This document shows, piece by piece, positions 55,364-64,000 of a DNA stretch of 64,000 nucleotides. The notes beneath the pieces were generated by a model. That model ran no database searches. It was not told where the DNA came from and saw only the letters and a program-made list of their open reading frames with translations. Position numbers and translations under genes: made by a program. Location: the NCBI GenBank assembly GCA_036898135.1, contig CM072525.1, forward strand, positions 58,087,049 through 58,151,048. Direction: 5' to 3'. Numbering within the stretch: the first letter of the stretch is position 1; each line of letters starts with the position of its first letter. Origin of the DNA: Oncomelania hupensis (taxonomy: Eukaryota; Mollusca; Gastropoda; Littorinimorpha; Pomatiopsidae).

Positions 55364-55819
55364 GTTGCTATTCTTTGTCTTCTCTTCCTCCTTGATGCTG
55401 CTGTTGCTTACAGAGTGGCCAGGACTCTATACAGTCGTAGAGCTTTTTTTGTTTACATACAGAATTTTATTTTTTCCATTTTTAAAATCTAATTCTCTAC
55501 TCTACATTATCAGAAGACAGCTAGGCACCTTCGAACATTTCAAGTCCTGACCTTCTCCTGGGTTGTTAGGCTCTCCTGCACCACAAAAGCAATAAACGCT
55601 AAACCGTTTGATCATTTGATAACGTAATATAGGCATCTAAGGTTGACAATGAACAAAATTATATTTTAAAGAGGTTGATAATTTATATACACAAATGTGC
55701 GCTGGCTGTGGTAAATCGTTAACAGTTGACGGCGGCGTCCTGTCTTTACAAGACGTGTACCTTAACGATTTTGTAGATTGTCATGTAAACAGGTAAAAAG
55801 ATGCGCCCGTAAAAATTTG
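55364..55819. other. Unassigned
   Basis: No feature recognised. Confidence 0.4.
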
Positions 55820-56045
55820 GTCGTTGGGGAGGGAAGCGCTTGGGACTTCCTTTTTCTCCAGTCCAGCTTAACGAGGGCGGTGCCCATCTCGCCTCCCTCT
55901 GCTTTACCCTCCCCGCTTCCAAACAGAGCCAGTCACAACTGTGTGTACGAGTGCGCTTGTTTCAGACCTTTTGTGTCGTTGTCATCCATCCAAGTACTAC
56001 TTCCTCCCGACTTTGCTTACCATTGCTATGGTGAGCCCAAACCAC
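55820..56045 (-). mobile_element. 5S-rRNA-derived SINE, degraded single copy
   Basis: Shares with the 0.97-kb element the blocks GTGCCCATCTC, CTGCTTTACC-like CCCTCCCCGC, CAGTCACAACTG and, on the minus strand, a 5S-like stretch (complement of CATCCATCCAAGTACT and GCTTACCATTGCTATGGTG). Only one arm is present. Confidence 0.6.
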
Positions 56046-57035
56046 CGTAATACTGCGCAACCCCAATGAAACACGGCACAATCCTACAGTATTTCTTACA
56101 CTATGTAGGCCTACGTCAGACCTGACACACCCAACGCATTATTGGTGTGGAATGTTAAAACATTCTGGTACATTCTTTTTTAGTCATTTAGTCATTGATG
56201 TTTAAAAAAAAAATTGATATTTAATAAAATCTAACCATACGAGGGAGCCCATGCTCCATGTTCGCGCTAGCGTAAACGTGCGTGTGTGTTCAATAATGAC
56301 GTTCATCGGGAAGTCTGTTAATCTGTTAAATCTTCCATCATTAATAAGATGGGTGTGCGAGGGATAGATAATGCAAATATCAATTTACTTATCACATACC
56401 AATAACTTAAAACGATCTCCAGGAACTTAACGTTCTCACTTCATAACCTAGATCGGCTCATTCAGATTCATAAAACGTTATTATCTCACAAGAGAAATTC
56501 TAACATGCAATTGCTTTCACTAGAAGCAATTAGAACGGTAACAATAATATAAAAACATTTACAAAGATACATCATGCACCGACTCACACGAATGTACATA
56601 TTAACATGAAAATTTCAGACACACTGTATCCATGCATATTCCACAATATTTGGAAACTAAACATCACCCTTATTACACTTCAACATCATAAACACACACA
56701 CACAAACACAAACACACACACACATACACACTGAATAAACATATACTGCACTAATTATTATGAAACATATTCTAAATGTTCTAAAAATTATTATTTTAAA
56801 AAGAAAAAAGGAACTATAAATAAATAAAATAAATAAACATTTTAATACTCAATGCCAAATGACAGGTTTGCTATTAGAAATTATGCTTCAATTAAGTATT
56901 ACACGGTCACGGAATACTGGATAGTGGTAAAATTCCTGTATTATAAATTATAAACTTCCAGTATAGTGCACCCATAGGTCACATGTACACACTCCCAGCT
57001 TTCAGTCAACATTTCTTAAGACTTTTTACTGATAT
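56046..57035. other. Unassigned, CA repeat
   Basis: AT-rich with a CA repeat at about 56692-56731. No gene. Confidence 0.5.
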
Positions 57036-57215
57036 TACACGTTATTTATCAATAGATTCAGCCCCAATGCTTGATTTCGAATTCGTTTATCCACGCAGCC
57101 CGTTTACTCAGCAGCAAGGCAGAGTCGTCGCACAAAGTTTTCCAACTTTATTCAGCAAACAGCTGCATACAAGATCGCTTTCCGAAAATCACTTCAAAAA
57201 TCATCCTAGAAGCAG
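57036..57215 (-). mobile_element. Fragment of a gypsy LTR
   Basis: Shares GATTCAGCCCCAATGCTTGA, TTCGTTTATCCACGCAGCCC and TTTTCCAACTTTATTCAGC with the solo LTR at 42172-42780. Both ends are missing. Confidence 0.7.
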
Positions 57216-58242
57216 ACAGTGCATTACTGTCACCAAGTGAGTTGGCAAATATTTTCATTTGTGTAAACATCACTTGTTTATAGAGTTAGGACACAAGCGG
57301 CCGCTGTTGACGTAGGCACGTGGCGTATGTATTCGCTTTGCTTTGATACTATATCTCCTATTTCATTGATATTTTGGAGATGAGACTAAGCTATTTAAAA
57401 GCCTGTTTGGAGAACAGAATGCTGTTCTCGTATGCATCTAAGAGTTTCTGTGATTGGATGGATGAAATAGGACTAGGATAGAATATTAGTGGAGTTAAAC
57501 TTAAAGATAGATTGTGAAAAAAGAGAATGCTACTTTGTATCACTTAGAAATATTGTTGCCGTGTAGGCTACTTCTGTTTGTCACTATGGTGATTCTGGAT
57601 TCTGTTCATGACAGAAACGGTAAATTGAATATTTATATTTTATTATTTAATTGTTGGAAATATAATATTCAAACTAATTTTGTAAATGCATAAAATATTT
57701 TCATTACTTGATAAATGTAATTTTCTGTCAGACTCAAGACTCAAGACTCAAGGCTCAAAGTTTATTGTTTTTTGCTACAAGCAATTAACATTAAAGCATT
57801 ACAATAAACAATAGGCAATACAACTTTCAACACAAAGTGAACACAAGAACGGATCAAGGTTGCAATATCATGCGCAGAAACACCCAAAAACACGGACATG
57901 ACCTCAAGCAGATACGCACCGACACATACATAGATACACATAAATACACATACACACTACACACACGCATACAAACTTACAAACACACACACACACACAC
58001 ACACGCACACCCACACACACACTCACACACACACACATGTATCTAATTAGGAAAACTGCGCACCTCTGTCGCTGCTTGTATGCCAGAAAAAGATAACGAG
58101 CCAAATTACTGGTTATATCATCGTTTGAACATTTCAATTTTTTTCTGTCAGACCGGAAACGGGATTGCTTCAGAGAAATATAAGATTATATTATAGCTCA
58201 ACTATTTCTTATTTTATTACTCTTGTTTTTCTTGAATATACA
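57216..58242. other. Non-coding; antisense LINE tail and CA repeat
   Basis: 57730-57850 (CTCAAGACTCAAGGCTCAAA then GTTTATTG) looks like the antisense 3' end of a LINE. CA repeat at 57940-58040. Otherwise nothing recognised. Confidence 0.4.
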
Positions 58243-59718
58243 AAAGAACACCTCACAGGGAGCTGATGTCTACCGAAAAATCAACAATGACATCCGAAAA
58301 GGCATGCGCACAGCAAAGGAGAACTGGATAGAAGATCAATGCCAAGAAATAGAGAACAGTCTGAACAAGAACAACAGCAAGAAGGCCTACCAGACTGTGA
58401 AGCGGCTGACAAGTGTCAAACAGCCCAAAGTCTCCACGATCCAAAGCAAGTCTGGCATATACCTTACAGAAGAACAAGAAGTCTTGGACAGATGGACAAA
58501 GTACTGCTCTGACCTTTACAACCATACACCAAATGGAGACCCATCAGTTCTAGCATGTCCCGAGAACAGAGAAGAAGAAGAAATCCTCCCAATTCTCCGG
58601 GAAGAAGTTGAGGCAGCAGTGCAATCGCTAAAGAAAGGGAAGTCAGCGGGAGTAAACAACATACCCGCGGAACTGCTACAAGCAGGAGGAGAAGCGATGA
58701 TTGATGCCCTCACCATTATCTGTAACAAGATCTGGCAGAGTGGGGAGTGGCCTATACCATGGACCCAGTCGCTTGTCATCACTCTTCCCAAAAAAGGTAA
58801 CCTTCACTCAGGAGTGTGAAAATTACCGCACCATCAGCCTCATCAGCCATCCCATCAAGGTCCTCCTGAAAATAATACTCAACACAATATTGCCAACTCA
58901 CAGTGTACCCCAAGCTGAACAAATCATAGCTGAAGAACAAGCAGGATTCAGGGCAGGGCGAAGTACCACTGAACAGATTTTCAACCTCAGAATAATCTGT
59001 GAGAAATACCTACAGCACCAACAACATCTATATCACGTGTTCATAGACTTCAAGAAGGCGTTTGACCGAGTCTGGCATGCAGCTCTATGGGCAACAATGA
59101 AAGTGTACAACATCAGCCCTAAAATTATTGAAGTCATCAAAAGCCTGTTTGACAAGGCTACCAGTGCAGTCCTCCACAACAGCGCCATCGGGAACTGGTT
59201 CAGAACAACAATCGGTGTGCGTCAAGGATGCCTACTCTCTCCAACACTCTTCAACATGTTCCTAGAGCGCATCATGTCAGATGCTCTTGCAGATCACGAA
59301 GGCACTGTCAGCATAGGTGGTAGAGCAATCTCCAATCTTCGTTTTGCAGATGACATTGATGGATTGGCTGGAGAGGAACAAGAACTTGAACAGCTGGTAC
59401 AGAGGCTTGACACCACCTCCAGACCTTATGGAATGCAAATAGTGCAGAGAAGACCAAAATAATGACCAACAACACCAATGGCATCAACACGGACATCAAA
59501 GTCCAAGGCCAATCCCTCAACACAGTGCATAGCTTCAAATATTTAGGAGCCATTGTATCAGACAATGGGCCCGACAGGAAGTCCTCTCCAGGATCGCACA
59601 AACAACTGCTGCCCTGACAAGGTTGAAGCCCATTTGGAAAGACAGGACCATCAGTCTACATTCCAAAGTAAGACTGCTGCGCTCCCTTGTCATCTCCATC
59701 TTCCTATATGCTTGCAAG
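58243..59718 (+). mobile_element. RTE-type LINE copy with best-preserved RT, 3'-truncated
   Basis: Pre-RT region (YRKINNDIRKGMRTAKENWI, QTVKRLTSVKQPKVSTIQSK) in one frame, a frameshift near 58800, then the RT: EEQAGFRAGRSTTEQIFNLR, HVFIDFKKAFDRVWHAALW, GVRQGCLLSPTLFNMFLERI and the catalytic FADDIDGLAGEEQE near 59345. A further frameshift lies near 59440. It stops abruptly after IFLYAC, without the C-terminal domain or GGATA tail, and joins another element's 3' end. Confidence 0.85.
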
Positions 59719-60032
59719 GGGCGAACGTATGTGTCTTAGGTACGAGTCTATTGAGGTCATCGAGGGCTTTCTCCGGACACTACGGTTTCCTTCCTTCCTT
59801 TAATAATGGTACTGGACGCAGTCAATATAAAAAATTCAAAAATAAAAATTCGATGTTCTTTCCGTCTTCCAACAGCTATCTCCCTGCCTTTACACCACCT
59901 GTTTGAGTGATAGATGTGTATTTGTTGTGTGTGTTTGTGACGGTGGATGAGACAGATGAGCGTGTATGTTGGTACAGATCGCCGCGCTTTGAGCTTGATT
60001 GATTTGGGGAAAGGCGCGTATTTAGCATCCAG

Positions 60033-60103
<71 letters not shown>

Positions 60104-60121
60104 TTTATCATTATTATTATT

Positions 60122-60185
<64 letters not shown>
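59719..60185 (+). mobile_element. 3' end of a CR1/L2-type LINE or SINE with long TTA tail
   Basis: Contains CGCCGCGCTTTGAGCTTGAT and AAAGGCGCGTATTTAGCATC followed by a TTA repeat of about 145 bp (60040-60185). No coding part. Confidence 0.6.
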
Positions 60186-60186
<1 letters not shown>

Positions 60187-60471
60187 AAGGACCCTGAATT
60201 TTTCTCCGAGATCAAGCACAACACGGCGCACTCGCTGAAGCCGATTGCATAAGCGAACGTAGAACGCAGGCAGCGTTGCGTTACACAAGCTAATTATTTT
60301 ATAACCCGCAACGAGAACTTTATGACAATTACTTATATAGCCTCTCTGCAATCGAGAACAAATTCGAACATTCCAGCATGACGCTGTTCGTGATTTTCTG
60401 AGTAGAAACTGAATATTTGAAGAAGAAACTGTGAATTCATGTTTTTGTTAGGGCGTCTCCATACTTCATTC

Positions 60472-60473
60472 AT

Positions 60474-60547
<74 letters not shown>

Positions 60548-60655
60548 TACACACGTATAGCGCGATTCCATCCAGGCCAAGTAAGCATGCTCGGTGTGCT
60601 GGGGGAAAAAAAAAGATGCCTAAAAAAGATGCCTAAAGATGAACCTCGCATGTAA
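60472..60655 (-). mobile_element. Antisense LINE/SINE 3' end with ATC tail
   Basis: A GAT repeat (60474-60547) is followed by GTACACACGTATAGCGCGAT; on the minus strand this is a GCGCTATA-type 3' end with an ATC-repeat tail, like the LINE 3' end at 21483-21636. 60186-60471 is unassigned. Confidence 0.6.
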
Positions 60656-61978
60656 TGAATTTACTTTGTTTATCTCGACCATACTGTCGACAAATATCAA
60701 GACATATTTACATTTCACCCCTAAAAATTGTAATTATCAAGTTAATATTACAATTTTTGGTTTTGGCCCATTTCCAGACGGATTGCTAGAGCCAAAACTG
60801 AAAATGAAACATGATCACGCGAAGATATCTGTAATTTTTCAATGATAATTTTAATTATCCCTTGATAATTGTAATTTTCATAATGTTATATGACAGACCT
60901 TTTTTGACAAACAAGTATCGTGCTGTTGATTGATAAATGTCTCATGTCAATTGTTATAAATGAAGAGCCTATTGTGTAAGTTGCAGCATATGTGTTCTCT
61001 TTCAACTCATTCGATGCCTGATAAGGCCTAAGTGTGCCTTTTGATTGTAAACCCAGTCCCCTAACCCTCACGGTAGAGACCTGTTACGTCCAAAATACGT
61101 ACCCAGACGGTTGTACCCGAAGGCGATGTAAAAGTATGCAAGCTAAAATGTTATTACAGAAAAGAATCAGAAGCGTATTAAAAACAGATTAGTTCAGTTA
61201 TTTGCGAACGTTTTCAGCATTTATCAGTGTTTTTTGTTTGTAATTTAGGCCTGTTGATAAAACTGATTTTGTACACCACGGCTGGACAGAAACTTTTTAC
61301 CGGACGAAACAACCGTCTGAGTAAGTTTATTCGGCGTAATGTGTCTCCACCGTGACCCTTGACGGCAGAAATGTATACGGTACTTGTTTGTCAAAAAAGG
61401 TCTGTCATATAACATTATGAGTGAATATGACATGAACAATATGACGGCCTTCTAGCGCCAAAACCTGATAAATAAAAATATCATGAGATAATTACAAATA
61501 TAAAGGAATAACTAGCAGACGACCGAAGTAGGTGTTTCTACACATGTGTAGGCTACAGTTACACTAAGATAAGCCGTGACGTCACCCAGCTGAACAATCA
61601 CCCGCAACCCCCACTACGTGGCGTCACTATTCTCGTAGTCTCGCACAATAGCCGACCCCAGCGGGAGGAGACTTACTTTGTCCGAACATCATCTTAGCAA
61701 GACACACGTTGATAGATCTCTCTAGCGGAAGACTCGGTAGGTGATGGATGAAAAGCATTCATCGACAGTATAGCCAGAGCCTGACATTGTCAAGAAGGTA
61801 AATGATAAATCTTTTGTTTCAAAGCGATTCATTGATAGGATTATTGGATTATGTTTGTGAAGTTTTGCCATGTTTTAGACTTGTGATTGTTAGTAAAACT
61901 TTGCTGACCACGTGGCGGACACGCGAACGTTTCGGCACCACGAGGTAGCCTCCACTGTCCAACTGTTGTTTCTCCTAT
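60656..61978. other. Unassigned
   Basis: No gene recognised. The reverse complement of ACAGACCTTTTTTGACAAAC (60893-60912) recurs near 61384-61403. Confidence 0.4.
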
Positions 61979-63349
61979 TTGTATTATACTAATATACCCC
62001 ACCAGGAAGTAGCTATGTCTGTAACTGATATGCTAATCAAGAAACAGCATCTGGTTCCTGAAGCTCCAACCAAGGATTTGCTACTAAAAATTATTAACCA
62101 TGTCCTGGAAAACAACATTTTCCAGTTTGACGGAAATGTTTACAAACAAATTTTTGGGACAGCTATGGGCACTCCTATGGCTCCAACAATTGCTAATATT
62201 TTCATGGGATGGCTAGAGAGAGACGTCTTGAGCAGGAGCCCTTGTTCTATTGATACTGAGCTGTGGAAACGATTCATCGATGACATAATCACTTTATGGG
62301 TTCATGGCAAAGATCAACTCGTCAAGTTTATGGATTGGCTAAATGAGCAACACCCTAGCATAAAATTCACATACAGCTAGAGAACCAACATGCCATATCT
62401 TGACATCAGCCTGTCTATCAGTCCTGAAGGCTACTTGACTACTGACCTACACGTCAAGCCGACTGATGCTGCCATGATTTTGCCATTCCACTCATGCCAC
62501 CCTCGTCACTGCCCCAGAAGCATTCCATACAGCCAGTGTTTGCGTCTGCGACGCATCTGCTCGGAAGACGATACTTTTCGACGCAGATGTGATGAACTGA
62601 AGCAGAAGTTACAGAAGAGAGGTTACCCTCAAAAGTTAATCGAGGGTGCAATACATAAGGTGTCAGCAAAGAGTCGAAACTGCACACTCCAATATGTAAA
62701 GAGTCCAGCTGAAAGGACTAATTCTAACCGAGTGCCATTCATCATCCGGCACAATCCAAGTAACCCCCCTTTGAGCAAGTGGCTAAAGCAGTTTCTACCG
62801 GTACTGCATACCAGCGCCCGAATGAGGAAAGCTAACCCCGACCCGCCCATTGTTGGTGAACGGAACTGCTTCAGCCTCAGAAACTTGCTCATGCCATCTT
62901 CTCTGCCATCCACACCAGCCTCAGCTACAGTGACAGACGCCGGTTGTCACCCATGCTATAAATGCGTGCTGTGTGCAAGTCATATGCAGGACACCACTAC
63001 CTTCCACAGCGTGGTCACTGGCCAGTCGTTCCAAATCAGGGACCGCTTGTCGTGCACGTCTGTCAATGTCATCTACCTCATAGACTGTGAACAGTGTCAC
63101 GGCGAGCAGTATGTAGGCGAGACTGGACAGACTATCCGCAAAAGATTTTACGGGCACACGCACGCGATCCGCAAAGACGTGGACACACTGGTGGCAAAAC
63201 ACTTCAGGTCCCCTGGACATGCCCTCTCTGCCATGAGAGTGACAGTCATTGAACAAGTCAAGATAGACAATCCTGACATTAGAAAACGGAGGGAGAAATT
63301 TATATATATATATATATATATTGGAGATTCCAGTGGACCTCGGACTTAG
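61979..63349 (+). pseudogene. Penelope-like element: RT C-terminal half and GIY-YIG endonuclease, one stop
   Basis: In one frame with a single stop (TAG at 62378-62380). The RT part shows YTNIPHQEV, FGTAMGTPMAPTIANIFMGW and the catalytic FIDDIITLW. After the stop: MPYLDISLSI, VKPTDAAMILPFHSCHPRHC, a Cys-rich linker (CHPCYKCVLCASHM) and the GIY-YIG nuclease (VIYLIDCEQCHGEQYVGETG then QTIRKRFYGHTHAI). The C terminus runs into a TA microsatellite (63300-63322). The N-terminal half of the RT is missing, so the copy is 5'-truncated. The GIY-YIG domain identifies a canonical, endonuclease-bearing Penelope element. Confidence 0.85.
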
Positions 63350-64000
63350 AAAACTGTTCGTCTCTTTATATAAGTGGAGATGATCTCACTGAGGGCTATT
63401 TCTTCCAACAGTGAGACGCTCTGCACAATACAACCTTTGTAAACAAGGACTTGCAGAAAATCGTCTCATATTTTGCAGACAAGCAGGCGTCTTGGTCCAC
63501 GGCTGGGACCTGCAACCTTGAGCAGCGAGAGCATTGGGACTCCACTAGCTCCGTAACCAACTATCAAGAAGAAGAGACAACAACACCGCACATCGAAAAG
63601 AAAGTTAAGTCCTCATAAGAAGTGCCCAAACACTGGTCTGCGATAGTATACTCGTCCAGAAAACCGAATAATTGGACAGAAAGAACTCATAGCCCAATGA
63701 TGAGACAGTAACCAATATCGAGAACAATAGCTGCATAGACCTATCAAGGAGCGAACTACTCGAAGTGAAACTTTGAAATTTAAGTTAGTATAGTGATTAG
63801 AAGATTATGTATAGAGTAGAGGAAATAAATGTGTGATATTTACTGTTAACAAGTGGCTGGACTACCTATGTTTCATAGCCGTGTGAGAGCTACTGTGTCA
63901 GTGAATCTTTACACTTCTCTCCCTATCTCTGTAACCCCATCCTAACACAGACCGAGCTAAACTTATAAATGTATTAAGATTAGTCATAGGGTAATTACAA
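63350..64000. other. Unassigned; possibly 3' region of the Penelope element
   Basis: Non-coding. Position suggests Penelope 3' UTR, but no second copy is available to define it. Confidence 0.35.

Noticed and set aside
59947..60186. Poly-Tyr, poly-Asp, poly-Met and poly-Ser ORFs (59947-60655)
   Set aside because: Translations of TTA and GAT microsatellites.
61670..61692. Tiny first exon on the minus strand (ATGATG then donor GTAAGT)
   Set aside because: Strong donor, but only 16 coding bases and its phase does not match the exon at 51743.

Overview
The window is eukaryotic, AT-rich, intron-bearing and dominated by transposable elements. The mix (many copies of an RTE-type LINE with a GGATA-repeat 3' tail, CR1/L2-like LINEs, a Penelope element, a Ty3/gypsy element, tRNA- and 5S-derived SINEs, AAGGTCA-rich repeats) suggests a marine invertebrate, most likely a gastropod mollusc. 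That assignment is inference; no taxon-specific gene settles it.

One host gene can be modelled. It is on the minus strand with five phase-compatible exons at 51743-51596, 45363-45260, 24290-24188, 23924-23779 and 22621-22542. Its protein resembles the vertebrate C21orf58 (DUF4587) family. The 21-kb intron between the second and third exons holds an LTR retrotransposon, many RTE copies, SINEs and a separate candidate first exon of a THAP-like gene (28574-28434, minus).

Layout. 1-3.3 kb: AT-rich DNA with an inverted dimer of a 5S-rRNA-derived SINE. 3.3-5.3 kb: AAGGTCA-rich repeat, then an SGNH-hydrolase-like frame broken by several insertions. 5.35-9.3 kb: a ~3.95-kb foldback element with ~1.1-kb inverted arms built from short ATTCTATG-type palindromic units. 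9.8-10.6 kb: LINE endonuclease relics. 11-18 kb: mostly unassigned, with one RTE copy (15.9-17.1 kb). 18.25-21.64 kb: an uninterrupted CR1/L2-type LINE ORF. 22.5-24.3 kb: three host exons and a pogo/Tigger-like element. 24.4-26.6 kb: a decayed, interrupted LINE. 27 kb: RTE. 29.6-35.2 kb: a Ty3/gypsy element with apparently identical LTRs, integrase upstream of a reverse transcriptase whose core is missing. 37-59.7 kb: a graveyard of RTE copies with nested insertions, a solo LTR, SINEs, a hAT-like element, minisatellites and two host exons. 59.7-60.7 kb: LINE 3' ends with long microsatellite tails. 62-63.3 kb: a 5'-truncated Penelope element with a GIY-YIG domain.

The most unusual observation is a set of very short (about 45-57 bp) insertions, each carrying the same GTCCCC...GGGGAC hairpin and a short variable tail, and each flanked by its own 10-15 bp target-site duplication (five copies). 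A second ultrashort family (three copies, two with duplications) sits inside an RTE copy. At 39.3-39.7 kb three different retroposed segments are stacked at one target, leaving four copies of that target. These look like minimal templates moved by a LINE machinery and may be undescribed.
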